Shown: in pieces, positions 53,916 through 61,068 of the stretch
How the letters are laid out: each line of letters begins with the position of its first letter
Numbering within the stretch: position 1 is the stretch's first letter
From: PALSA-612 sp963765295
GTDB lineage: Bacteria > Actinomycetota > Thermoleophilia > Gaiellales > Gaiellaceae
Direction of reading: 5' to 3'
DNA length: 64,000 nt
NCBI GenBank assembly: GCA_963765295.1
Contig: CAVXVO010000008.1
Coordinates: forward strand, 248,001 to 312,000
Notes under the pieces: model-generated
Database searches by the model: none
Seen by the model: the letters and a program-made list of their open reading frames with translations, nothing else
Told to the model about the DNA's origin: nothing
Position numbers and translations under genes: made by a program

Positions 53916-55252
53916 GTGCCCGACGAGCAGGAGCTGCACGAGGCCGAGCGCCTCGGCCCGGCGCCGCCTGTCCCGCAAAGCGGCGCGCGCAAGGCTCGTC
54001 GGACTGGCCGCGATCGACCTCGGCCCGCTCCGGCGGCACCGCGAGTACCGCCTGCTCTGGATCGGCCTCGCCGTCTCGTTCTTCGGCTCGGAGACTCGCG
54101 TACGTCGCGGTTCCGTACCAGGTCTACAAGCTGACCGGCTCGACCGCCGTCGTCGGCCTGCTCGCGCTCGTCGCGCTCGTGCCGCTGCTCCTGTCGGCGA
54201 TCGTCGGCGGCGCGTTCGCGGACGCGGTCGACCGGCGGCGGATGGTGCGCGATGACCGAGCTCGGCCTCGCGCTCTGCTCGTCCGTGCTGCTCGTGAACG
54301 CGCTCCTGCCGCACCCGCAGGTGTGGGTGCTGTTCGTCGTCGAGGCGATCGGGGCCGGGCTCGGCGGGTTCCTGCGGCCGTCGCTCGACGCGCTCACGCC
54401 GCGGCTCGTCGACCGCGAGGAGCTCACGGCCGCCGGCGCGCTCGACTCGCTCCGCTTCCAGATCGGGCTGATCGGCGGCCCGATGATCGGCGGCGTGCTG
54501 ATCGCGACCATCGGCGTCGCGGGCGTCTTCGGGATCGACATCGCCACCTTCCTCGTCTCGCTCGTCGCGCTCGGCATGATGCGCGCCGTCCCGCCGCCGG
54601 CGGACGCCGAGCGCGCCGAGCCTGCGCCGGATCGCGGAGGGCTTCCGCTACGCACGTTCGCGTCCGGAGCTGCTCGGCACCTACGGGGTCGACATGGTGG
54701 CGATGTTCTTCGGCATGCCGACGGCGCTCTTCCCGGCTTTCGCCCTCGAGTTCGGCGGGCCGGGCGTCCTCGGCCTGCTCTACGCGGCGCCCGTCGGTGG
54801 GCTCGCTGGTCGCGACGGCGACGAGCGGCTGGACGAAGCGCGTGCACCGGCACGGCCTGGCGGTGATCGTCGCGGCCGGGGCGTGGGGGGTGGGGATCCT
54901 GCTGCTCGGGCTGGCGCCGAACCTGCCGCTCGCGCTCGCGGCGCTCGCGTTCGCGGGCGCGGCCGACATGGTCAGCGGCATCTTCCGCTCGACGATCTGG
55001 AACCAGACGATCCCCGACCGGCTGCGCGGCCGCCTCGCCGGCATCGAGCAGGTCAGCTACTCGTCGGGTCCGCTGCTCGGCGACGTCGAGGCCGGCGTCG
55101 TCGGCTCGCTCTTCAGCGTGCGCGCCTCGATCGTGTCCGGCGGCGTGCTCTGCGTCGTCGGCGTCGCCGCGACGGCGCTGCTGCTGCCGGTCTTCCGCCG
55201 GTACGACTCGCGGACGTTCGTCCCCGAGCCCGAGCCTGCACCGGCTTCGTAG
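53916..55252 (+). CDS. major facilitator superfamily exporter (five frameshifts)
   Basis: A 12-helix MFS protein of the drug/siderophore exporter type (EntS-like group). Recognisable parts are spread over all three frames: HREYRLLWIGLAVSFFGSE, AVPYQVYKLTGSTAVVGLL, then FADAVDRRRMV (motif A region), SLDALTPRLVDREELTAAGA (the AxNS-like loop of this group), GPMIGGVLIATIGVAGVFGI, FGMPTALFPAFALEFGG and GRLAGIEQVSYSSGPLLGDV. Five extra bases are needed to explain it: near 53953-53959, at 54094, at 54250-54251, near 54615-54617 and at the CCC 54790-54792. True gene decay cannot be ruled out here, but the shifts are the same kind as in essential genes. Confidence 0.75.
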
Positions 55253-55261
55253 ACTGCCGCG

Positions 55262-55894
55262 ATGCCGGTCAGGCTGCGCCCGCTCCGCGACGACGAGTTC
55301 GACGCCTGGGTCGAGCACGGCAAGGCCGAGTACGCCCGCGACATGATCGAGCACGCCGGCGCGCCGCCCGAGCAGGCACGCGCGAAGTCCGACTCGGACT
55401 GGCTGACCCTGCTGCCGGAACGTCTCGAGACGCCGGATCAGTTCATCTTCGCGGTCGAGGACGAGCAGACCGGCGAGCGTGTCGGCGACGTCTGGTTCGC
55501 CCGGCGCGAGACCCAGTTCGAGGGCGCGGTCGCCTTCGTCTACGCCATCGAGATCGCCGGGCCGTTCCGCGGCCGCGGCTTCGGGCGCGAGGCGATGCTG
55601 CTGCTCGAGGACGAGGCCCGCGCACGCGGTCTCGACCGCATGAGCCTGAACGTCTTCGGCGGCAACGAGGTCGCCCGCTCGCTCTACCGCTCGCTCGGCT
55701 ACGCCGAGTCCGCCGTCTGGATGGCGAAGCAGATCGAGGAGACTCGATCGGCTTCGCGGGCTGGCGGACGGCGTCGCGGAAGCCGTGGTCGTGCCGGTGG
55801 TGGCGGTGCGCGAGCCACGACGTCTGCACCGAATACGTTGCGAGGCCTACGACGACACCGGCCGCCAGCGCGGCCACAACCGCGTAGCGCCTGA
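55262..55894 (+). CDS. GNAT-family N-acetyltransferase
   Basis: The first 160 residues are a GNAT domain: VRLRPLRDDEFDAWVEHG, VGDVWFARRETQFEGAVAFV, IEIAGPFRGRGFGREAMLLL (acetyl-CoA loop) and MSLNVFGGNEVARSLYRSLG. About 50 residues of Arg/Gly/Ala-rich sequence follow, overlapping a convergent membrane-protein gene, so the true stop may be near 55745 with a base error hiding it. Substrate unknown. Confidence 0.75.
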   Translation: MPVRLRPLRDDEFDAWVEHGKAEYARDMIEHAGAPPEQARAKSDSDWLTLLPERLETPDQFIFAVEDEQTGERVGDVWFARRETQFEGAVAFVYAIEIAGPFRGRGFGREAMLLLEDEARARGLDRMSLNVFGGNEVARSLYRSLGYAESAVWMAKQIEETRSASRAGGRRRGSRGRAGGGGARATTSAPNTLRGLRRHRPPARPQPRSA

Positions 55895-56390
55895 GGTCCA
55901 CCCCGGCCGGCAGTCGAGCCCGCGGTCGCCAGTCCGAGAAGCCGTGTCTGAGCACACGCGGGAGGTACGCGAGCACGTGCACGACCATGAGGACTCCGAA
56001 GACCACGAAGCTGGCCGCGTGCGCGGTCAGGAGGAGGCCGCCTCCGTGCCCGACGATCAGGAACGCGACCCCGGTTCCGAACAGGACGACGGTCGAGGCG
56101 ACGAGCAGCGGAGCGAGCACGCGCAGGAAGAGCTCGGGCGGGCCCTTGAGCCGGTAGGGCTGGCTCCCGGTGTAGTAGCGGACGAATCGCCAGCCCGTGC
56201 TCGCCAGCTTGAGCCCGATCGGCGGCAGGAGCAGGAGCCCGAGGAAGAGGTGCACGGACAGGTAGTCGTGGAGCGACAGCGTCGTCGCGGCCTCGACGAG
56301 AAGCAGGACGACGAGGACGAGTCCGACGGTCGACGTCAGACGCTCGTTGCCGTCGGGACCGCCTCGGAGCAGGCGAATCGGCGTCCGCAC
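55443..56390 (-). CDS. five-helix membrane protein, b-type cytochrome-like
   Basis: The first 190 or so residues hold four hydrophobic helices with well-spaced His residues (SLHDYLSVHLFLGLLLLPP, FLIVGHGGGLLLTAHAASFV, VLMVVHVLAYLPRVLRHGF) that would suit haem b ligation, and a fifth helix (YAVVAALAAGVVVGLATYSV) followed by a His-rich HRHHRHDHGF. The frame continues to 55443 as an Arg/Ser-rich tail antisense to the GNAT gene, which is probably not real; the true end is likely near 55730. GTG 56390 is taken as start because operator-like repeats lie above it; ATG 56450 is an alternative. Confidence 0.55.
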   Translation of the reverse strand: MRTPIRLLRGGPDGNERLTSTVGLVLVVLLLVEAATTLSLHDYLSVHLFLGLLLLPPIGLKLASTGWRFVRYYTGSQPYRLKGPPELFLRVLAPLLVASTVVLFGTGVAFLIVGHGGGLLLTAHAASFVVFGVLMVVHVLAYLPRVLRHGFSDWRPRARLPAGVDLRRYAVVAALAAGVVVGLATYSVQTSWLAHRHHRHDHGFRDAVRQPAKPIESPRSASPSRRRTRRSRASGRASGRPRCRRRRSGSCGRDRVRGPRPRAAASPRARSRGRGTARRSRWRRRRRPRPRTGSRAGRTRRRRHARRSARPRPRR

Positions 56391-56452
56391 GCGATAATTG
56401 TCGCCGCCCGGATGTGAGAGTTCGGTGAGCCGGCCCGAATGTCCTCTCATGC

Positions 56453-56471
56453 CGCTAAGAACTCGCTAAGA
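56453..56471. promoter_or_regulatory. tandem direct repeat CGCTAAGA, 11-bp phased
   Basis: Two perfect copies of CGCTAAGA at 56453-56460 and 56464-56471, start to start 11 bp (one helical turn), in the region between the divergent membrane-protein gene and the ABC transporter. A second pair, CTCAC ... CTCAC on the minus strand, also 11 bp apart, is at about 56413-56428. Such phased direct repeats are how OmpR/PhoB-type response regulators bind. No regulator gene is nearby. Confidence 0.45.
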
Positions 56472-56520
56472 CTTCGTGCGGCTCGCAGGCGGGCGGCGGG
56501 CGGCGGCGTACGATGCTTCC

Positions 56521-56571
56521 ATGCGCTTGCACCTGGACGAAGGCGGGCGGATCGGTCTCGACATGACGTGA
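56521..56571 (+). CDS. possible 16-codon upstream ORF of the ABC transporter
   Basis: ATG at 56521 encodes MRLHLDEGGRIGLDMT and ends in a TGA that overlaps the GTG start of the ATPase (GTGA). The overlap is the same type used between real gene pairs in this window, so it may couple translation of the ATPase. It could also be chance; there is no clear ribosome site. Confidence 0.3.
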   Translation: MRLHLDEGGRIGLDMT

Positions 56572-57509
56572 TCGAGATCGACGGCCTCACCAAGGACTAC
56601 GGTGCGAAGCGGGCAGTCGACGACCTGACGTTCACGATCCGGTCGGGGCTCGTGACCGGGTTCCTCGGCCCGAACGGCTCGGGGAAGTCCACGACCATGC
56701 GCCTGATCCTCGGTCTGGACGCGCCGACCTCGGGCAGCGCCACCGTCGACGACAAGCGCTACCGCGAGTTCCCGGCTCCGTTGCACGAGGTGGGCGCGCT
56801 GCTCGAGGCTCGGTCGGTGCACACGGGGCGATCGGCGTACCACCATCTGCTCGCCCTGGCCCAGACGCACGGGATCGCGAAGAGCCGGGTGGCGGAGCTG
56901 ATCGACCTGGTCGGCCTGCACGACGTGGCCCGAAAGCGTGCGGGACAGTTCTCGCTCGGCATGGGTCAGCGGCTCGGGATCGCGGCGGCTCTGCTCGGTG
57001 ATCCTGCGACGCTATTGCTCGACGAGCCGGTGAACGGTCTCGACCCCGAGGGGATCCAGTGGATCAGGAATCTGCTCAGAGGCCTGGCGGCCGAAGGGCG
57101 GACCGTCTTCGTGTCGTCGCACCTGATGAGCGAGATGTCGATGACGGCGGACCACCTGATCGTGATCGGCCGCGGCCGCCTGATCGCCGACATGGGAGTC
57201 GACGAGTTCGTACGGCAAGCCTCGGGAAAGGTCGTGCGGGTGCGCTCGCCGCAGGCCGCGCGCCTGCGGGAGCTCGTGAGCGGGCCCGGCGTCTCGGTCG
57301 CCGACGACGAGCGCGGCGTCCTGGAGATCAGCGGTCTGACGGCAGAGCAGGTCGGAGAGATCGCGGCCGCCAAAGGGATCGTCCTGCACGAGCTGACGCC
57401 GGTCCAGGTGTCGCTCGAGGAGGCGTTCATGGATCTCACCCGCGAGGAGGTCGAGTACAAGGCGATGGACGTGGCTCCGCCCGTCGAGAAGGACGCGGCG
57501 GCCGTATGA
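56568..57509 (+). CDS. ABC-2 type transporter ATP-binding protein
   Basis: A 313-residue ATPase of the drug/antibiotic exporter type. IEIDGLTKDYGAKRAVDDLT, Walker A GPNGSGKSTTMRLILGLD, signature FSLGMGQRLGIAAALL (a GQRLG variant of LSGGQ), Walker B TLLLDEPVNGLDPEGI. The C-terminal 80 residues hold the usual regulatory domain of this subgroup. The start is GTG 56568. ATGA overlap with the permease gene. Confidence 0.92.
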   Translation: MIEIDGLTKDYGAKRAVDDLTFTIRSGLVTGFLGPNGSGKSTTMRLILGLDAPTSGSATVDDKRYREFPAPLHEVGALLEARSVHTGRSAYHHLLALAQTHGIAKSRVAELIDLVGLHDVARKRAGQFSLGMGQRLGIAAALLGDPATLLLDEPVNGLDPEGIQWIRNLLRGLAAEGRTVFVSSHLMSEMSMTADHLIVIGRGRLIADMGVDEFVRQASGKVVRVRSPQAARLRELVSGPGVSVADDERGVLEISGLTAEQVGEIAAAKGIVLHELTPVQVSLEEAFMDLTREEVEYKAMDVAPPVEKDAAAV

Positions 57510-58339
57510 GCACCACGGCCGGAGCCGCTTCCGCGCTGCCGCGGCTCGAGCGCAAAGGACGCCTGACCCAGGCGCGTGTGGCGCTCTCCGAGTGGACGAA
57601 GCTCCGCTCGCTGCGGTCGACGAGGTGGTCGCTCCTGGTTGCCTCCGTGCTGGCGATCGGGTTTCCGCTCCTGTTCGCGACGATCCTCTCCAACCGCTGG
57701 AGCCACCTGAGCCCGCGCGAGCGCGGCCATCGCCATCCACTCGACGTCGCGCTGTCGGGAGTCCACGTCGCCCAGCTCGCGATCGGCGTGCTCGGCGTGC
57801 TCGTGATCACCGGCGAGTACTCGACCGGGATGATCCGCTCGACGTTCATCGCCGTGCCGAAGCGCCTCCCGGTGCTGTGGGCCAAGGCCGCCGTCTACGC
57901 GGCGGTCACGCTCGCCCTGATGGTGCCCGCGGTGCTGATCGGGTTCTTCGGCAGCCAGGCGATCCTCCGCGACCACAACATCCTCGAGATCTCGTTCTCG
58001 CATCCGGGCGTCGCGCGCACCGTGCTGGGCGGCGCCGTCTACCTGATGCTGGTCGGAGTGTTCTCGCTCGGGCTCGGGGCGATCGTGCGGAACACCGCCG
58101 GTGGCATCGCGAGCTTCGCGGCGATCATGTTCGTGATCCCGCCGCTCCTGAACATCCTGCCCTCGGACTGGAACAACGCGATCAACCCGTACCTGCCCAG
58201 CACCGCCGGCGACGCGATCTTCTCGCTCAGCCACGGCTCCGACACGCTTGCGCCCTGGCCGGGGTTCGCGCTCTTCTGCGGGTACACGGCGCTCTCGCTC
58301 GGGATCGCCGCCGTCCTGCTCGTCCGCCGCGACACCTGA
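57506..58339 (+). CDS. ABC-2 type transporter permease
   Basis: A 277-residue membrane protein with six predicted helices, partner of the ATPase. It starts with a cytoplasmic ARVALSEWTKLRSLRSTRWS, typical of ABC-2 permeases, and contains ITGEYSTGMIRSTFIAVPKR, the family's cytoplasmic loop after the second helix. Ends AALSLGIAAVLLVRRDT. Export substrate unknown. Confidence 0.88.
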   Translation: MSTTAGAASALPRLERKGRLTQARVALSEWTKLRSLRSTRWSLLVASVLAIGFPLLFATILSNRWSHLSPRERGHRHPLDVALSGVHVAQLAIGVLGVLVITGEYSTGMIRSTFIAVPKRLPVLWAKAAVYAAVTLALMVPAVLIGFFGSQAILRDHNILEISFSHPGVARTVLGGAVYLMLVGVFSLGLGAIVRNTAGGIASFAAIMFVIPPLLNILPSDWNNAINPYLPSTAGDAIFSLSHGSDTLAPWPGFALFCGYTALSLGIAAVLLVRRDT

Positions 58340-58351
58340 TCGCGGGGCGAT

Positions 58352-58369
58352 TTCACAGGCTTTTCTCAG
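58352..58369 (+). promoter_or_regulatory. phased direct repeat TTCACAG/TTCTCAG upstream of the flavocytochrome operon
   Basis: TTCACAG (58352-58358) and TTCTCAG (58363-58369), 11 bp apart start to start, lie 45 bp ahead of the ferric-reductase-like gene and just after the permease stop. The arrangement is like an OmpR-family response-regulator site and matches the helical phasing of the repeats at 56453. Regulator unknown. Confidence 0.4.
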
Positions 58370-58389
58370 AGTGCACCCACGAAGGATTC

Positions 58390-58413
58390 ATGTTCGCCAG
58401 GCAAGGTTCGTAG
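58390..58413 (+). CDS. possible 7-codon leader ORF
   Basis: ATG TTC GCC AGG CAA GGT TCG TAG encodes MFARQGS, has a GAAGGA ribosome site six bases ahead, and its stop is directly followed by the GTG start of the flavocytochrome. The gene itself has no other ribosome site, so reinitiation after the leader could drive its translation. Confidence 0.35.
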   Translation: MFARQGS

Positions 58414-59811
58414 GTGTCTGACGTGGGTGTCGGGGTCGAGACGCGCTCTCGCGCGCCTTCGCGCGCGTCGCGGCTCGCTGCGCGGAGGGGCTGGTGGCTG
58501 ACCGCCGTCGCCGTCTGGGGATTCTTCCTCGTCAACGCGGCCGTGATCGTCTGGCTCTGGTGGCACGGCGGCAACGTGAGCAACGTCCACGGGGAGGCGG
58601 ATGCGCTGACGAGCGTCGCCAGGATCACGGGCCTGCTCGGCGCGTACCTCGCTCTCGTCCAGGTCGTGCTGCTGTCCAGGATCCCGTGGCTCGAGCGGCT
58701 GGCCGGATTCGACCGGCTCACCGTCTGGCACCGCTACAACGGCTGGCTCTGCCTCGACCTCGTGATCGCCCACGTCGTGTTCTCCGTCTGGGGCTACGCG
58801 AGGCTCGACCGCTACTCGCTCGGCAAGGAGATCTCGACGATGCTCGGCGGCGGAATCTATCCGGGGATGATCACGGCGACCGTCGGGACGGGTCTGATGA
58901 TCGCCGTCGCCGCCAGCTCGGCCGTGATCGTGAAGCGGCGGCTCCGCTACGAGGCCTGGTACGCGGTCCATTTCACGGCGTATGCCGCGATCGCGCTGGC
59001 ATGGTTCCACCAGATTCCGACCGGCAACGAGCTCGTCCTCGACACCGCCGCCGCCGACTACTGGCGCGGCTTGTACGCGGCTGCGCTCGCCTTCCTCCTC
59101 GTCTTCCGCGTCGCGCAACCGATCGTGCACGCCATGCGCTACCGCCTCCGCGTCGCCTCGGTCGAAGCCGAGGCGACGGGCGTGGTGTCGGTGCGGATCA
59201 CGGGGCGGGGGCTCGATCGTCTGGATGCCCGGCCCGGGCAGTTCTTCCTCTGGCGCTTCCTCGACCGGAAGCGCTGGTGGGCCGCGCACCCCTTCTCGCT
59301 CTCCGCCGCGCCCGACGGCCGCAGCCTCAGGATCACGGTCAAGGCCCTCGGCGACTTCTCCGGCGACCTCGGCACCGTTGCGGCGGGAACGCGCGTCGTC
59401 GCCGAGGGGCCGCTTGGCCACTTCACCGAGGACGCACGGCTGCGCGACGGGGTCGTCCTCATCGCCGGCGGCATCGGCATCACGCCCGTTCGCGCGCTCG
59501 CAGAGCGGATGGACGGCGACGTCGTGCTCCTCTACCGCGTCCTCCGCGACGAGGACGTCGTCTTCCGCGAGGAGCTCGAGACTCTGTCGCGGGAGCGCGG
59601 CATCCGGGTCGAGCTCGTCGTCGGCGACCACGCGACTCCCGAGGGCGCGCGGCTGCTCTCGCCCGAGCACCTGCGAGAGCTGGTCCCCGACCTCGACGAC
59701 CGCGACGTCTACGTCTGCGGGCCGCCCGCCATGACGGATGCGCTCGTGAAGAGCGTTCGCCGGGCCGGAGTCTCCCATCACCACATCCACGCCGAACGCT
59801 TCGCTCTCTGA
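58414..59811 (+). CDS. ferric reductase-like transmembrane flavocytochrome
   Basis: A 465-residue protein. An N-terminal helix, then a ferric-reductase-like haem domain (about 60-235) with His pairs in LTVWHRYNGWLCLDLVIAHV and AWYAVHFTAYAAIALAWFHQ. The C-terminal FAD/NAD(P) module has RPGQFFLWRFLDRKR, HPFSLSAAPDGRSLRITVKA, GGIGITPVRALAERM and YVCGPPAMTDALV. It moves electrons from cytosolic NAD(P)H through haem across the membrane. Immediately followed by a secreted FMN-binding protein and ApbE, the likely acceptor and its maturase. Confidence 0.88.
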   Translation: MSDVGVGVETRSRAPSRASRLAARRGWWLTAVAVWGFFLVNAAVIVWLWWHGGNVSNVHGEADALTSVARITGLLGAYLALVQVVLLSRIPWLERLAGFDRLTVWHRYNGWLCLDLVIAHVVFSVWGYARLDRYSLGKEISTMLGGGIYPGMITATVGTGLMIAVAASSAVIVKRRLRYEAWYAVHFTAYAAIALAWFHQIPTGNELVLDTAAADYWRGLYAAALAFLLVFRVAQPIVHAMRYRLRVASVEAEATGVVSVRITGRGLDRLDARPGQFFLWRFLDRKRWWAAHPFSLSAAPDGRSLRITVKALGDFSGDLGTVAAGTRVVAEGPLGHFTEDARLRDGVVLIAGGIGITPVRALAERMDGDVVLLYRVLRDEDVVFREELETLSRERGIRVELVVGDHATPEGARLLSPEHLRELVPDLDDRDVYVCGPPAMTDALVKSVRRAGVSHHHIHAERFAL

Positions 59812-59824
59812 CGAAAGGACAACG

Positions 59825-60259
59825 ATGCGACGAACTGCCAGAGCTCTGACCACCCTCGCGGTGCTCGCCCTCCCGCTCGCGAACATGACCGCGCGCGCGG
59901 CGGCGGCGACCGCGACCGCCGTGAAGAAGAAGACGGTCTGGAAGAAGGTCGTCGGCCCGCAGGCCCAGGCCGACCGCTGGGGCTACGTCGAGGTGACGCT
60001 GGTCGTCCGGAAGACGACCGTCAAGAGCGGCTCGAAGACGAAGGTCACGCGCAAGATCACGGGCGTGCCGATTCCGGTCTATCCGAACCACACCGGACGC
60101 TCGATCTTCATCAGCCAGAACGCGATCCCGATCCTGATCGGCGAGGTGCTGCAGGCCCAGTACGACCCGAACATCAACATGATCTCGGGCGCGACCTATA
60201 CGAGCCAGGCGTTCATCCAGTCGCTGCAGGCCGCGCTCGTGAAGGCGAAGAGGGTCTGA
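59825..60259 (+). CDS. secreted FMN-binding domain protein (ApbE flavinylation target)
   Basis: A 144-residue protein with a signal peptide (ARALTTLAVLALPLANMTARA) and a basic Lys-rich linker, then one FMN-binding domain: GVPIPVYPNHTGRSIFISQN, IGEVLQAQYDPNINMISGAT. The SGAT(Y)TSQAF motif at about 121-129 is the ApbE modification motif, whose Thr receives FMN by a phosphodiester bond in related proteins. ApbE follows at once (TGATG overlap), and the flavocytochrome precedes. Confidence 0.9.
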   Translation: MRRTARALTTLAVLALPLANMTARAAAATATAVKKKTVWKKVVGPQAQADRWGYVEVTLVVRKTTVKSGSKTKVTRKITGVPIPVYPNHTGRSIFISQNAIPILIGEVLQAQYDPNINMISGATYTSQAFIQSLQAALVKAKRV

Positions 60260-61026
60260 TGGCCACGGCGGTCGGCACGCAGCGCGTCGAGCACGTGATG
60301 GGCATGCCGATCGTGGTCGACGTCCGCGACGGCGTCGGCGAGGGCCCGGTCGACGAGCTGTTCGAGTGGCTCCGCCAGGTCGACGCGGTGTTCAGCACCT
60401 ACAGGGAAGACAGCGACATCTCGCGTCTGAACCGCGGCGAGATCGAGCTGCACGCCGCCCACCCGGACGTTCGCGAGGTGCTGGAGAGCGCCGAGGAGCT
60501 GCGACTGGCGACGTCGGGCTACTTCGACGTGCGCGCCGCGGCACCCGTCGGCGTCGACCCCTCGGGCCTGGTGAAGGGCTGGTCGGTGGAGCGGGGAGCC
60601 GCGATCCTCGAGCGCGCCGGCTCGGCCAACTTCGCGATCAACGCCGGCGGCGACATCGTCGTTCGTGGCGGCGCGCTGCCGGACCTCCACTGGCGGATCG
60701 GCATCGAGCACCCGAGGCGGCGGGACGCCGTCGCGGAGGTGGTCGAGCTGAGCGACGCGGCCGTCGCTACCTCGGCGACATACGCGCGCGGCGAGCACGT
60801 CCTCGATCCGCACACGGGCCGCCCGCCCGAAGGGCTGCTCTCGGTGACGGTGGTCGGCCCCGATCTCGGCACCGCCGACGCCTACGCCACCGCCGCCTTT
60901 GCGATGGGAGCCCGCGGGCCACACTGGACGGCGCGTCTCCCGCGCGGCTACGAGGCGATGTCGGTTCTCGGCGACGAGACCGTCCTCTACACCAGCGGCT
61001 TCCCGCGGATCGCGGCCGCAGCCTGA
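60259..61026 (+). CDS. apbE: FAD:protein FMN transferase
   Basis: A 255-residue ApbE. The N-terminal VEHVMGMPIVVDV and VDAVFSTYREDSDISRLNRG, the conserved DPSGLVKGWSVERGAAIL, and INAGGDIVVRG with the later STS-like ATSATYARGEHVLDPHTGRP are family signatures. There is no obvious signal peptide, unlike E. coli ApbE, so the transfer may act before export or the substrate may be reached otherwise. Convergent with the coiled-coil gene downstream. Confidence 0.93.
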   Translation: MATAVGTQRVEHVMGMPIVVDVRDGVGEGPVDELFEWLRQVDAVFSTYREDSDISRLNRGEIELHAAHPDVREVLESAEELRLATSGYFDVRAAAPVGVDPSGLVKGWSVERGAAILERAGSANFAINAGGDIVVRGGALPDLHWRIGIEHPRRRDAVAEVVELSDAAVATSATYARGEHVLDPHTGRPPEGLLSVTVVGPDLGTADAYATAAFAMGARGPHWTARLPRGYEAMSVLGDETVLYTSGFPRIAAAA

Positions 61027-61068
61027 TCGCCTAGGGCGCAGGCCGCCAGGCCTCGAGCGTTGCGGCAA

